A DNA stretch of 64,000 nucleotides from Microscillaceae bacterium (GTDB lineage Bacteria > Bacteroidota > Bacteroidia > Cytophagales > Microscillaceae): positions 29,923 through 93,922 of the forward strand of contig JAABSX010000012.1 in the NCBI GenBank assembly GCA_011390205.1. The letters are read 5' to 3'. A program made the translations under genes and the position numbers. This document shows, piece by piece, positions 27,821 through 37,379 of the stretch (positions within the stretch are counted from its first letter, which is position 1; every line of letters begins with the position of its first letter). Under the pieces are notes generated by a model, which saw nothing but the letters and a program-made list of their open reading frames with translations, was not told where the DNA came from and made no database searches.

Positions 27821-28261
27821 ATGGGAGAGATTTATTTTTTCTACGAAAACTTGGATGAAATATTCAAAGAACCCGAGCCCGTCAAACAATGGATAGAAAG
27901 CGTAATTCAGGCAGAAAAAAGCCACCTGATTGCGCTTAATTTTATATTTTGTGATGATGAGTTTTTGTTGCAAATGAACCAAGAGTATCTTCAGCACGAT
28001 ACCTACACAGACATTATTACCTTTGACCAATCAGAAAACGGACTCGAGATAGAAGGTGATGTCTTCATCAGTGTAGAGCGTGTAAAAGAAAACGCCCTAC
28101 AGCTCAATGAAGATTTTTCTGAAGAGCTCAAGCGGGTCATCATTCACGGAGTGCTGCACCTGCTAGGCTATAGTGATAAGACCAGCACCGAAAAAGCTGA
28201 AATGAGGGCAAAAGAAGATGCTTATATACAAGGCTTGCCTTACTTCGTTTCGGAGTCTTAA
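27821..28261 (+). CDS. ybeY: endoribonuclease YbeY (rRNA maturation)
   Basis: A 146-residue UPF0054 protein. The conserved DVFISVERVKEN and the metal site HGVLHLLGYSDKT are present (His109, His113). The third ligand position, usually His in GYDH, is Asp119 here; in Bacteroidota homologues I recall the same GY.DKT form. It acts in 16S rRNA 3' end maturation and ribosome quality control. It is third in the DUF4175 operon and converges on trpS with one base between the stops. Confidence 0.93.
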   Translation: MGEIYFFYENLDEIFKEPEPVKQWIESVIQAEKSHLIALNFIFCDDEFLLQMNQEYLQHDTYTDIITFDQSENGLEIEGDVFISVERVKENALQLNEDFSEELKRVIIHGVLHLLGYSDKTSTEKAEMRAKEDAYIQGLPYFVSES

Positions 28262-28262
28262 A

Positions 28263-29252
28263 TTACATCTTCCTAGAAAAACCCATATACTTGCGCACAC
28301 GCTCAAGCACTTCCATAGCCACGAAGCGAGCTTTCGCCTCTCCTTTTTCTAGGCGTTTGTTAAGCTCACCAAGATTACTCATATAAAAATCAAATGCTTT
28401 GCGTGGCTCGGCATATTGGTCCAGGATAAGTCCAAGCAGTTCTTTCTTGGCATGTCCGTAGCCATAGTTTCCGCCCTCGTAGTTTTTACGCATCTGTGCC
28501 GTATCTTCTGGGCTCGCAAGGAGTGCATACAGTCTGAACACATTACAAGTATCAGGGTTTTTGGGTTCTTCAAGTGCCGTACTGTCTGTTATGATGCTCA
28601 TAACCTGTTTCTTAAGTTCTTTCTCTGGCAAAAAAGTATCAATGATATTGCCATAAGATTTACTCATCTTCTGTCCGTCTGTGCCAGGGATTGTTTTTAC
28701 ATCTTCATTGATTTTAGCCTCAGGCAGCACAAATATCTCTGCATCATAATGTGTATTGATTCGCTGGGCTATGTCACGGGTAATCTCCAGATGCTGCTCT
28801 TGGTCTTTGCCCACAGGCACAAAATGAGCATCATAAAGCAGAATATCAGCCGCCATTAGGATAGGGTAATTTAGCAAGCCTGCATTGATGCTATCCTCCC
28901 CGAGTTTTTCAGATTTATCTTTAAAAGAATGGGCTAATTTAAGGCGGCTATAAGGCATAAAACAAGACAAATACCAAGTAAGCTCTGTTACCTCGGGGAT
29001 GTGTGATTGTCTGTAAAATGTATTCGCCTCCGTATCAAAGCCACAAGCAAGCCACGCCGCAGCCACTGCCATTGTATTGGATTGTCTTTGTTTGGCATCT
29101 CTGATGCTAGTGAGGGAGTGAAAATCAGCAATAAAAAAGAAAGAATCATTTTTGGGATTCTCTGACAAAGCAATAGCGGGCTGAATTGCCCCAAGTAGAT
29201 TTCCTAAGTGAGGGCGACCAGAGCTTTGTATTCCTGTAAGTATTCGTGCCAT
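28263..29252 (-). CDS. trpS: tryptophan-tRNA ligase
   Basis: A 329-residue class I synthetase. The HIGH-equivalent is SSGRPHLGNLLGAI (10-23) and the KMSKS loop is GQKMSKSYGN (near 192-201). LNYPILMAADILLYDAHFVPVGKDQEQHLE is the tryptophan and ATP pocket region of TrpRS. The length is typical. It charges tRNA-Trp in the cytoplasm. I see no T-box or attenuator in front of it. Confidence 0.97.
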   Translation of the reverse strand: MARILTGIQSSGRPHLGNLLGAIQPAIALSENPKNDSFFFIADFHSLTSIRDAKQRQSNTMAVAAAWLACGFDTEANTFYRQSHIPEVTELTWYLSCFMPYSRLKLAHSFKDKSEKLGEDSINAGLLNYPILMAADILLYDAHFVPVGKDQEQHLEITRDIAQRINTHYDAEIFVLPEAKINEDVKTIPGTDGQKMSKSYGNIIDTFLPEKELKKQVMSIITDSTALEEPKNPDTCNVFRLYALLASPEDTAQMRKNYEGGNYGYGHAKKELLGLILDQYAEPRKAFDFYMSNLGELNKRLEKGEAKARFVAMEVLERVRKYMGFSRKM

Positions 29253-29481
29253 ATCTTGAATTTTTTTTCAAAAGTAATAAAAAACCTGATAACTCAAGCT
29301 CTGCCAGTCATATTAGCAACAGCCTGAAGGATTTTAAAAGGTTAATTTTCAGTTAGAAAGCGTTTTTTCTTGCTTCTCTATCAGTACTTTCAAAGCAATT
29401 GTTTAATTTAGGGTCAAAATTTGGTTTTCAAACCATAAAGAATAATTTTTGTAAAAATCATCACTTAAAATTTTTGAATAC

Positions 29482-30354
29482 ATGAGTGTTTTAGTTGATA
29501 ATAATTCCCGAATCATCGTCCAGGGTTTTACTGGCTCTGAAGGAAGTTTTCATGCCAGCCAGATGATAGAATATGGTACAAACGTAGTCGGAGGGGTCAC
29601 CCCAGGCAAAGGCGGTCAAAGCCACCTAGACAAGCCTGTATTTAATACCGTAAAAGAAGCAGTAGAGCAAGCAAAAGCGAATGTATCGGCTATTTTTGTG
29701 CCGCCTCCATTTGCTGCTGATGCCATCATGGAAGCTGCTGATGCTGGTATTGAGCTGATTATCTGTATCACGGAGGGCATCCCTACCAAAGATATGATCT
29801 CTGTCAAAGAATATTTAAAAGGAAAAAATACCCGACTCATAGGGCCTAACTGCCCTGGAGTAATCTCCCCAGGTAAGGCAAAAGTAGGGATAATGCCCGC
29901 ATTTATCCATAATCCTGGCAAAATAGGCATCGTATCTCGCTCAGGTACACTTACTTATGAAGCCGTAGATCAAATCACTAAAGCAGGCTTAGGTCAATCT
30001 ACTTGTATCGGAATCGGAGGAGACCCCATCATAGGCACTTCTACCAAAGAAGCTGTAGAACTACTGATGAATGACCCCGAAACAGAAGGAATCATCATGA
30101 TAGGTGAGATAGGTGGAGGCATGGAAGCAGAAGCCGCCCGCTGGATTAAAGCCCACGGCACGAAGCCTGTAGTAGGCTTTATCGCAGGACAAACTGCCCC
30201 CAAAGGACGTAGAATGGGGCATGCAGGAGCTATAGTAGGTGGAGATGATGACACGGCTGCCGCCAAAATGGCGATTATGGAAGAGTGTGGAATACACGTG
30301 GTAGAATCACCTGCTGATATAGGTGCTACAATGGTAGAAGCTTTAAAAAAATAA
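29482..30354 (+). CDS. sucD: succinate-CoA ligase subunit alpha
   Basis: A 290-residue protein: CoA-binding [19 protein letters not shown] with [48 protein letters not shown]; and the catalytic, phosphorylated His247 in [12 protein letters not shown]. It forms the TCA-cycle enzyme with SucB. sucC (beta) is not next to it here; separate sucC and sucD loci are usual in Bacteroidota. Confidence 0.97.
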   Translation: MSVLVDNNSRIIVQGFTGSEGSFHASQMIEYGTNVVGGVTPGKGGQSHLDKPVFNTVKEAVEQAKANVSAIFVPPPFAADAIMEAADAGIELIICITEGIPTKDMISVKEYLKGKNTRLIGPNCPGVISPGKAKVGIMPAFIHNPGKIGIVSRSGTLTYEAVDQITKAGLGQSTCIGIGGDPIIGTSTKEAVELLMNDPETEGIIMIGEIGGGMEAEAARWIKAHGTKPVVGFIAGQTAPKGRRMGHAGAIVGGDDDTAAAKMAIMEECGIHVVESPADIGATMVEALKK

Positions 30355-30361
30355 CGCAACA

Positions 30362-30754
30362 GTGCATATATTAACCGTTTTGTATCTTTTATTCCACAAA
30401 ATTAACTTGTCGAGCCCAAGATGCAAAACGGTTTTTTTGTGTATTATCTTCTTGATTCTATTGAGCCTAAACCCTCAGGCCACTAGCCATGCTCAAGAAG
30501 AAAACACACCCGATTATAAAATCTCCCCAAAAGCACAGCTGACGCTTGACTCTAACTATTTAGAAAAAAGGGAAAGAGAGCTTACCATTAAGCAAGGAGA
30601 AAACCAAGTAATCAAAAAACAACTCTACGAAAGTGTACGAAAACAACGACGACTAAGGGCTATGTTGGTCTATACTGCCATCACTTTGTCTGTATTGTTG
30701 CTTGGGGGTGTCATTTTCTTAAACTACTGGCAAGGACGAAGAAAAACTAAATAA
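30362..30754 (+). CDS. exported single-pass membrane protein, GTG start
   Basis: A 130-residue protein read from the GTG at 30362, 7 bp after sucD. A signal-peptide-like hydrophobic stretch (about 24-38, ending near SHAQ) is followed by a charged helix (NYLEKRERELTIKQGENQVIKKQLYESVRKQ) and a C-terminal transmembrane helix (AMLVYTAITLSVLLLGGVIFL) with a positive tail. Homologues are unknown to me. The last 8 bp overlap the end of murF, which runs in the opposite direction. A later start inside the frame is possible. Confidence 0.6.
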   Translation: MHILTVLYLLFHKINLSSPRCKTVFLCIIFLILLSLNPQATSHAQEENTPDYKISPKAQLTLDSNYLEKRERELTIKQGENQVIKKQLYESVRKQRRLRAMLVYTAITLSVLLLGGVIFLNYWQGRRKTK

Positions 30755-32036
30755 AGTCTAAAACACTTTCTAATTTTACGCCTCTTGAACCCTTGATAAG
30801 AAAGTAACTGTGCGCTGATTGTCGGTCTTGTAGCCAATTATGCAGTGAAAACTTATCTGAAAAATAGTATGCTTTAGGATTGCTAGGCAAGGCCGCACGA
30901 ATCAATTCTCCAAAAAATACCACTGTTTCAAAATTATAACCCGCAATGACTTCTCCTAACTCTCTATGCTCTGCTTCACTTCTCTCACCAAGCTCATACA
31001 TATCCCCAAGTATCAGTATTTTGGGAGATTGCTCTAGCTTTCCAAAGTTATGAACAGCAAGCTGCATAGAGCTCGGGTTGGCATTGTAGGCATCCAAAAG
31101 TACCGTATTGCTTCGTTTTTTGATGACCTGAGAGCGGTTGTTGCGTGGAGCATAGGCTGCTACGGCATTGTTTGCCAGTGCTGGAGGCACTCCAAAATAC
31201 TGCCCGATACAAAGTGCAGTGGCGATATTGCTAAAATTATAAGACCCAAAAAGCTGCGTATCTATTATCTCTTCATTCGCTGTCTGAAAACGCACGAAAA
31301 ACCCACCCTCTAAAAGTGCTGCCTCAAAAAAATCTCCTGTCTGTGGATACGTAATCGGAGCATCAAATCTGGATGCCATCCTTGAAAGATGTGCTTCTAG
31401 GGTATTGACGAATACTTTTCCTTCATTTTTTAATAAGTAATAAAAAAGCTCACTATTGGCACGGGCTACCCCCTCTATGCTTCCGAAGCCTTCAAGGTGG
31501 TCTTTGCCTATATTGGTGATGATGCCATAGTTGGGCTCGGCGATTTGGCAGAGTTCAGCTATTTCTCCCTCGTGGTTTGCACCTAACTCTATTACAGCAA
31601 TCTCTGTCTCAGGGCTTATTTGTAACAGACTAAGCGGCACACCGATATGGTTGTTAAGATTGCCAGGGGTAGCAAAGGTGTTGTATTTTTGAGACAATAC
31701 ATCTCTGGTCAGTTCTTTGGTAGTCGTTTTGCCATTAGAGCCGCCAATGCCTATGATGGGCAGCCCTAGCTTGCGGCGGTGATGCTGGGCAAGGGCTTGC
31801 AAGGTTTTTAAGACATCTTCTACCAAAAAAAACGTACCTTCGGGCAGAGCCGTATCAGGGATTTCGTCTATTACTACATATTTAGCCCCTTTTTCTAGGG
31901 CAGAGGCTGCGTATAGATTTCCGTTAAAATTTTCTCCTTTGAGGGCAAAAAACAAAGCATTGGGTGTAATCCTACGGCTATCCGTAGATACCTCTGAGGC
32001 CGACAAATAGGCTTGGTAGAGTAGGTCTAGGTTCAT
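30747..32036 (-). CDS. murF: UDP-N-acetylmuramoyl-tripeptide--D-alanyl-D-alanine ligase
   Basis: A Mur ligase of about 429 residues. The ATG at 32036 (MNLDLLYQAYLSA) fits the family better than the upstream ATG at 32072. The N-terminal domain carries STDSRRITPNALFFALKGENFNG, the P-loop is IGIGGSNGKTTTKEL, and the central ATPase domain contains VIELGANHEGEI and NIGKDHLEGFG. It completes the cytoplasmic UDP-MurNAc-pentapeptide precursor of peptidoglycan. A TAATTTTG -7-like box lies on the minus strand at 32077-32070. Confidence 0.96.
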   Translation of the reverse strand: MNLDLLYQAYLSASEVSTDSRRITPNALFFALKGENFNGNLYAASALEKGAKYVVIDEIPDTALPEGTFFLVEDVLKTLQALAQHHRRKLGLPIIGIGGSNGKTTTKELTRDVLSQKYNTFATPGNLNNHIGVPLSLLQISPETEIAVIELGANHEGEIAELCQIAEPNYGIITNIGKDHLEGFGSIEGVARANSELFYYLLKNEGKVFVNTLEAHLSRMASRFDAPITYPQTGDFFEAALLEGGFFVRFQTANEEIIDTQLFGSYNFSNIATALCIGQYFGVPPALANNAVAAYAPRNNRSQVIKKRSNTVLLDAYNANPSSMQLAVHNFGKLEQSPKILILGDMYELGERSEAEHRELGEVIAGYNFETVVFFGELIRAALPSNPKAYYFSDKFSLHNWLQDRQSAHSYFLIKGSRGVKLESVLDFI

Positions 32037-32207
32037 AAATGTGTATTGTGTAGATAAAAACTTGCTTTGCAAAATTAATTTTTTTTGAGAGATTTAAGAT
32101 GTTTTGACAAAAATCTGTGTGTTTACTAGGTAGATTTGAAGCAGTAAAGGTTATCTAAGTAGAGAAAAACAACTATTTGGCTTCATTGTGGGGCATTTTA
32201 TAAAGGA

Positions 32208-33527
32208 TTGACAGATTTGAAAAATATCATTCGTTTTGAATACGGTGCGCCTGTGGAGCTTCCTTTACAGGCCGCAGAGCTAGATGAGCTGAAAGAATAC
32301 TTACAAAGCATGTGGCGAAATCGCCGTTTTTTGCAAGATTTTGAAGTGCCTGATGCTGAAAATCCTCCTTTTTTTCATTGGGAGGGGGCAGCATTCTTTC
32401 CTAGAAATTATGTGGGTTTTATTAAATTTAAGGATTGGATTATAGAGATTTATCCCAAAATATTCTCTGCCCAGCCACTCGCACCTACTAAAATGCTGCA
32501 TCATTTGCTTTATTATTTGAGCTATGCAGCCCCTCAGCACTATGCTTGGCAAAGCCAAGAAGGGACACAAGACAAGACTCCATGTGCTTGGGGTTTTTAT
32601 CAAAAAATGATATTGGCACAAATAAAAACGTACCTCACAAGGCATCTTTACCAATCGTATGAAAAACAAACCGATTTACTGCCTTATCTGCGGGGCAAAA
32701 TAGCATTTGAGTCTTATTTTAAGGATGTGTTGTCGAGTGCCAAGTGGCATCAAACGCCCTCTACATTTGAAAAAATCCAAATCAATAATCCACTCAACCA
32801 ACTGCTCAAATATGTGCTCAGGCAGTGGCAAAGTGAGGATACATCATTTCAAGGCATTATTTTGGATTTACTTTCTTTTTTGAGCGAGGTAGAGGAGGTA
32901 TATTTTACATTCCGAGAGGCTCAAGGCATTTCCCTGCCTGCAGCTGCAAGAGAAGCCCATCAAATATTAGATTTTTGTCTTTATTTTTTAGAAAATCAGG
33001 CAGCAAGTCTGGGCAAGCAGTCTTTCCAAAATTTTGTGTGGCTACTGCCCATGGAGCGGATTTATGAGCAGTTTGTGGTGGGTTTTATCAAGGAGCACTT
33101 CCCTGAGGCACTGCTCGTTTTGCAAAAATCTACTTATTTGGCCACTACTAAAAAGGATGAAAAACCTGTATTCAGGATACAGCCCGATATATATCTGCCA
33201 CAGCAGCATAAAATCATAGATACCAAATACAAGCTCAGAAACGGCACACAGCACCAAGCAAACGGGGGCATAAGCTCGGGAGATATGTATCAGATTTTGA
33301 GCTATGCCCTAGGCAGGCAGTGCCAAGATATGTTGCTTTTATATCCAGCACGGCACGGAGCCGAAGCTACAGAAGTGCAAGATTTTGAGGTGAAAGAAGG
33401 GGTTTTGGCACACAAGCCCATCTCTGTCAGGGCTTTGGATATGAGGATAAGCACAGAGGCAGTGCAAGACTGGCGGTCTGAGCTAGACAAATTGCTCATC
33501 TCACAATTTCGGGAGTTTGTTTTTTAA
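32208..33527 (+). CDS. McrC-family restriction-system protein (orphan)
   Basis: A 439-residue protein from a TTG start at 32208. It has the McrC pattern: an N-terminal beta domain (FFHWEGAAFFPRNYVGFIKFKDWIIEIYPKI), a helical middle with LLPYLRGKIAFESYF and NNPLNQLLKYVLRQ, and a C-terminal PD-(D/E)xK nuclease core with IQPDIYL followed by IIDTKYK (near 322-340). In McrBC systems McrC is the nuclease subunit working with the GTPase McrB on modified DNA. Neither side of this gene encodes an McrB: upstream is murF on the other strand, downstream a 90-residue protein on the other strand. It may act with a distant or alternative ATPase. Confidence 0.82.
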   Translation: MTDLKNIIRFEYGAPVELPLQAAELDELKEYLQSMWRNRRFLQDFEVPDAENPPFFHWEGAAFFPRNYVGFIKFKDWIIEIYPKIFSAQPLAPTKMLHHLLYYLSYAAPQHYAWQSQEGTQDKTPCAWGFYQKMILAQIKTYLTRHLYQSYEKQTDLLPYLRGKIAFESYFKDVLSSAKWHQTPSTFEKIQINNPLNQLLKYVLRQWQSEDTSFQGIILDLLSFLSEVEEVYFTFREAQGISLPAAAREAHQILDFCLYFLENQAASLGKQSFQNFVWLLPMERIYEQFVVGFIKEHFPEALLVLQKSTYLATTKKDEKPVFRIQPDIYLPQQHKIIDTKYKLRNGTQHQANGGISSGDMYQILSYALGRQCQDMLLLYPARHGAEATEVQDFEVKEGVLAHKPISVRALDMRISTEAVQDWRSELDKLLISQFREFVF

Positions 33528-33796
33528 AAATTACCTGTGGCTTCACGCCATTGCATGATTAGCTCAAATGTATTGCCTGAGCGAATATAATCCATATAAC
33601 CCGAGACACCTTCTGTGCCTATGAGTGTTTGTAGGGCTTTTCTTTCGGTGGGGCTGGGCTGTATGGGAAGGTATCGGATGAGCTCTTCTACTTCATAAAG
33701 CTGCACTATTTTTTGTGGGTCAGTCAGCCCGTATCGCTCACAGAATAAATTTACTAATTTTTCTTCGTTTTGCATATTTTGAAAATTAACTGACAA
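33524..33796 (-). CDS. hypothetical protein, about 83-90 aa
   Basis: A small acidic helical protein. The likely start is the Met at residue 8 (MQNEEKLVNLFCERYGL), just inside the longer frame. There is no signal or membrane segment. The content (DPQKIVQLYEVEELIRYLPIQPSPTERKALQTLIGTEGVSGYMDYI) looks protein-like. Its stop overlaps the stop of the McrC gene by 4 bp. It lies 41 bp upstream of the end of the 7TM-DISM phosphatase gene's neighbourhood; function unknown. Confidence 0.55.
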   Translation of the reverse strand: MSVNFQNMQNEEKLVNLFCERYGLTDPQKIVQLYEVEELIRYLPIQPSPTERKALQTLIGTEGVSGYMDYIRSGNTFELIMQWREATGNF

Positions 33797-33837
33797 GATA
33801 ACCCACAGAACTGCAAAGATGTTTTACGGAATGGCCG

Positions 33838-35991
33838 TCAGAGTTTGTCTGGATTAATCTTAAGCCCTAAGACCAGAATGTCATCTATTTGATTTTCATC
33901 ACTGGCTTTTTTCCAGTCTTCTATGGTTTGGTTCAAGATGTTTTTTTGAGTTGGGAGGTCTTCTTGATAAATATTTAGCAGAAGTTCTTTTAACTGCTTA
34001 ATCATAAATTTTTTCCTGTGAGGCCCCCCGAATTGGTCTTGATACCCATCCGAAAACATATAAAAGCAGCTCACTTGGTCTAGTTTGATTTGATGCTTGG
34101 TGAAGATTCGGTCTTGCTCTCTTTGTTCACCACCGATGGCTTTTCTATCTCCTTTGATTTGATACAGTTGATGGTCTTGGATGTAGATAAGGTGGTTATG
34201 GGCACCCGCAAAGTCAAGTGTTTTTTGGGCTTTGTCTATGATGATTAAAGACAAATCCATTCCATCTTTGTTGTTATTTTCTTTTTGTCTGAGGATTCTT
34301 CGGATGCCTTTGTGCATTTTATTCAAGACAATGTCTACTTCTAAAATCTTACGATTGACGACAATCTCTGTGAGTAAGTCATTGGCGATGAGGCTCATGA
34401 AAGCACCTGGCACACCGTGCCCCGTACAATCTATAGCCGCTACGATGATTTTATTGTCTCGCTCTATACAGTAATAAAAATCTCCCGAAACCACATCTTT
34501 GGGTTTGAAAAGCACGAAGTATTCTTGTAGAATGGCATCCATGTCTTCTTTGCGTGGGAGTATGGCTTTTTGGATACTTCGGGCATAATTGATACTAGAG
34601 AGGATTTGGTCTTGCTGTTTCTCTATGTCTATTTTCTGTTTATTGACCACCTCTATGGTAATATTGAGCTCTTCGTTGGCTTGTTTGAGTTCCTCATTGG
34701 TTTCGGCTTGCTCTTGCGTGCGGATTCTTACTTTTTCTTCTAGCTCTTCGGTGGTTTGTTTTTCTATTCGGAGGAGTTCTTCAATGGCTTCTTCTTTTTC
34801 TTTTTTGAAAATCCTGTACCTATCACTGAGCGCAAGCGAGAGCAGCACCACTTCTAGTACTGAGCCTATCTCTACACCGTGTCTGGTAAAGAAATTAATA
34901 GGCAGATGCCCCGTGTTGGAGTACGTAATCCCGATACCTCCCACGAAGTAGCTCACCCAAGCCAATACATAAAATCTTGCTACTTTTTGTCCTCTGCTCC
35001 ATATCCAGATACCTGACGACAAAAGCAACAGCGTATGGAATTTAAGCAAATCATTCTCAAACTGGGTAGCAGACTTGTAAGCAAAGATAAAAATGATACC
35101 CAACACAGCCAATGCCATGCTAAGTCTAAATAAATACAAAAAAACGGGTGCGTTTTTGCGAGTATCAAGAAAAGAATTGGTGAAAAGCGAAGTACCTATC
35201 ACGATTCCACACATCATTATTTTGCCGTAATAAAGGTTTATTTCAGGATAATCGGGCCAAAGATACCGCCCACTGTAGCCACTCACCGTAGAGAAAATAC
35301 TAATCGTACAGAAAATGGTGAAAATATAATATAGATAGCTTTTATCTTTTAGAAAAATCCAAATAAATATATTATAAAGCATCATCACCAGCAGACTCCC
35401 AAAATACAAGCCGTACATCAAGTTACGATAATACTGCTCACTCGTAAACACATCTTTTTGAAGCACGCTTAGGTTTATCGCCGTAGGCTTTCTGCTAGTG
35501 ATGTGCACATAAAAAGTGCTGACACTATCCTTGGGGAGTACTATCGGTACACCCGTGATGATGTAAGGCATTGGCCGTTCATCAAAGCGAACACCTAGCC
35601 CCATACGGTCATATTTCCAAGCATTATTGACTTTTTGATAGACATAAATGGTATCGAGCAGCACCCAATCATATTTCAGTACCCAATCTCTCTCAGAGGG
35701 GGAATCGTTTTTGATGGAGACCTTTACCCAGATATTGTATTTAAAATAGCCAAAGGCAGGATTTTCTTTTGTATTGGGTAGGAATTTTTTCTGAAATTCT
35801 TCTTTTTGGATGTCTTCAAAGCCAGTCTGTCTGCTAGAATCTATGAAGATGGACATCCGCGTGTCAAGGCTATACTCTTGACTGAGGTCTTTGATGGAAG
35901 TGATTTGAGCAAGACCAAGCCTCAACATCAATAAACTGAGTGTAAAAGATAGGAGGATGACTTTATAAAGCATCTTGCTTGGTATTGGCAT
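33838..35991 (-). CDS. 7TM-DISM receptor fused to SpoIIE/PP2C phosphatase
   Basis: A 717-residue signalling protein. After a signal peptide (10-28) comes a periplasmic 7TMR-DISMED2-type beta domain (about 30-180: FGYFKYNIWVKVSIKND, VLLDTIYVY). Seven membrane helices follow (about 185-395), then a cytoplasmic coiled coil (395-465). The C-terminal SpoIIE phosphatase domain starts at SINYARSIQKAILP. Metal-binding motifs PKDVVSGDFYY, AAIDCTGHGVPGAFMS and MFSDGYQDQFGG are intact. It should dephosphorylate a protein substrate, probably an anti-sigma-antagonist, in response to an extracellular signal. A TAAATTTG box lies on the minus strand at 36041-36034. Confidence 0.92.
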   Translation of the reverse strand: MPIPSKMLYKVILLSFTLSLLMLRLGLAQITSIKDLSQEYSLDTRMSIFIDSSRQTGFEDIQKEEFQKKFLPNTKENPAFGYFKYNIWVKVSIKNDSPSERDWVLKYDWVLLDTIYVYQKVNNAWKYDRMGLGVRFDERPMPYIITGVPIVLPKDSVSTFYVHITSRKPTAINLSVLQKDVFTSEQYYRNLMYGLYFGSLLVMMLYNIFIWIFLKDKSYLYYIFTIFCTISIFSTVSGYSGRYLWPDYPEINLYYGKIMMCGIVIGTSLFTNSFLDTRKNAPVFLYLFRLSMALAVLGIIFIFAYKSATQFENDLLKFHTLLLLSSGIWIWSRGQKVARFYVLAWVSYFVGGIGITYSNTGHLPINFFTRHGVEIGSVLEVVLLSLALSDRYRIFKKEKEEAIEELLRIEKQTTEELEEKVRIRTQEQAETNEELKQANEELNITIEVVNKQKIDIEKQQDQILSSINYARSIQKAILPRKEDMDAILQEYFVLFKPKDVVSGDFYYCIERDNKIIVAAIDCTGHGVPGAFMSLIANDLLTEIVVNRKILEVDIVLNKMHKGIRRILRQKENNNKDGMDLSLIIIDKAQKTLDFAGAHNHLIYIQDHQLYQIKGDRKAIGGEQREQDRIFTKHQIKLDQVSCFYMFSDGYQDQFGGPHRKKFMIKQLKELLLNIYQEDLPTQKNILNQTIEDWKKASDENQIDDILVLGLKINPDKL

Positions 35992-36382
35992 AAATTTGAG
36001 TGAAAGTTTTATTTATTCAATAAAAAACCGTTCCAAATTTAGGATTAATCTATGAACTAACCGAAAATAAAACTATTTTTTCTTGAAAATGTTTTGATGA
36101 AAGTGATTCAAGTTTAGTGGAAACAACCAATGTTACAGCACCTCCAAAAGACATTTGATGAAAGTTTGCAGAGAAGTAGGTAACGAATAAATTACCTCAT
36201 AAAAATTAGATACAGCAATCATAAATATATAAAACACTGACAAACAGTTACTTATGATTGTTTAGAGTGCATTGTTTACAGCTTATCATTACTTAATCTT
36301 GAATAAATATAGAAAATCCCTAAAAAATAACGATAATTGCAAGTTAAAATAATTTATCTTTTGTTTAAATTCCCAAAAATCA
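35992..36382. other. 391-bp region between divergent genes
   Basis: No ORF or RNA gene is seen. It contains the minus-strand TAAATTTG box (36041-36034) and a 9-bp inverted repeat CAATCATAA/TTATGATTG (36216-36224, 36252-36260) of unknown role. Confidence 0.45.
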
Positions 36383-37168
36383 ATGGAACGTAGCGTAGCC
36401 CAAAAATTAGAAGCCCTCCTAAAATTACAAGCCATAGACTCTCAATTAGACGAGATTAATAAGATTAAAGGCGATTTGCCCGAAGAAGTAAGAGATTTGG
36501 AGGACGAAATCATAGGGTATCAAACCCGTGTTCAAAAATTTAATGATGAGGTAAAAGCACTCAATGAAGAAATAGAGAGCAAAAAACAACGCAAGAAAGA
36601 TGCTGACAAACTCATCACTAAATACAAAGACCAGCAACTTAATGTGCGTAACAACCGAGAGTATGAAGCCATCCTCAAAGAAATAGAATCGGAAGAACTC
36701 GAAATCCAGCTTGCCGACAAAAAAATCAGAGAAGCCAACGAAAAAATTATCAAGAAAAATGAGGAAATCTCTGAAACACAAACAAACTTAGAAGACCGCA
36801 AAAAAGACCTCACCAACAAACAAAAAGAACTCGACAATCTCATGAAAGAGAGCCAAGGGGATGAAGACAAACTCAAAAAAGACCGTGATAAGCAAGCCAA
36901 ACACGTAGAAGAACGCATCCTTCGCTCTTATAACAAAATCCGCTCTAATGCCATCAATGGATTGGCAGTCGTAGAGGTCATCAGAGATGCCTGTGGAGGT
37001 TGCTTTGCCATCGTGCCTCCGCAAAGGCAAGCAGAAATCCGTGAAAAAAAGAAAATCATCGTCTGTGAGCATTGCGGAAGAATCTTCGCAGGTGTAGAAG
37101 ACATCATAGAAGAAGAAGTAGAGGTAGCGCCTGTCAAAAAAACACGCAAAACAAAAGCTAAAAAGTAA
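36383..37168 (+). CDS. coiled-coil protein with C4 zinc ribbon
   Basis: A 261-residue protein. Residues 1-180 are one long antiparallel coiled coil (ALLKLQAIDSQLDEINKIKGDLPEEVRDLEDEI...). A zf-RING_7-type zinc ribbon follows, with Cys204, Cys207, Cys228 and Cys231 (CGGC ... CEHC). The end is acidic then Lys-rich. This matches the widely conserved CT398-like family, often encoded next to Nif3-like proteins and linked to envelope or motility functions in other bacteria; no Nif3 gene is visible here. A terminator follows. Confidence 0.88.
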   Translation: MERSVAQKLEALLKLQAIDSQLDEINKIKGDLPEEVRDLEDEIIGYQTRVQKFNDEVKALNEEIESKKQRKKDADKLITKYKDQQLNVRNNREYEAILKEIESEELEIQLADKKIREANEKIIKKNEEISETQTNLEDRKKDLTNKQKELDNLMKESQGDEDKLKKDRDKQAKHVEERILRSYNKIRSNAINGLAVVEVIRDACGGCFAIVPPQRQAEIREKKKIIVCEHCGRIFAGVEDIIEEEVEVAPVKKTRKTKAKK

Positions 37169-37184
37169 GATTTGTAAATCTTCC

Positions 37185-37223
37185 AAAAAAGCCTTTTCTG
37201 AACAATTAGAAAGGGCTTTTTGC
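37185..37223 (+). terminator. intrinsic terminator
   Basis: AAAAAAGCCTTTTCT and AGAAAGGGCTTTTT form a stem around an 8-nt loop, ending in a T-run, 17 bp after the zinc-ribbon protein gene. Confidence 0.7.
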
Positions 37224-37379
37224 TTATAAAGCACATTCACTTAAATCATACAGCAAAAAATAAAAACTTGTAATTCCTAAAAAAAATACAAATTCTTTTT
37301 GCGAACTGGTTTTTTATTTGAAAATTTGGCATTCGTCTTTCAAGAAATTAACTTCAGACAAACTTTAAAATATAAATCT

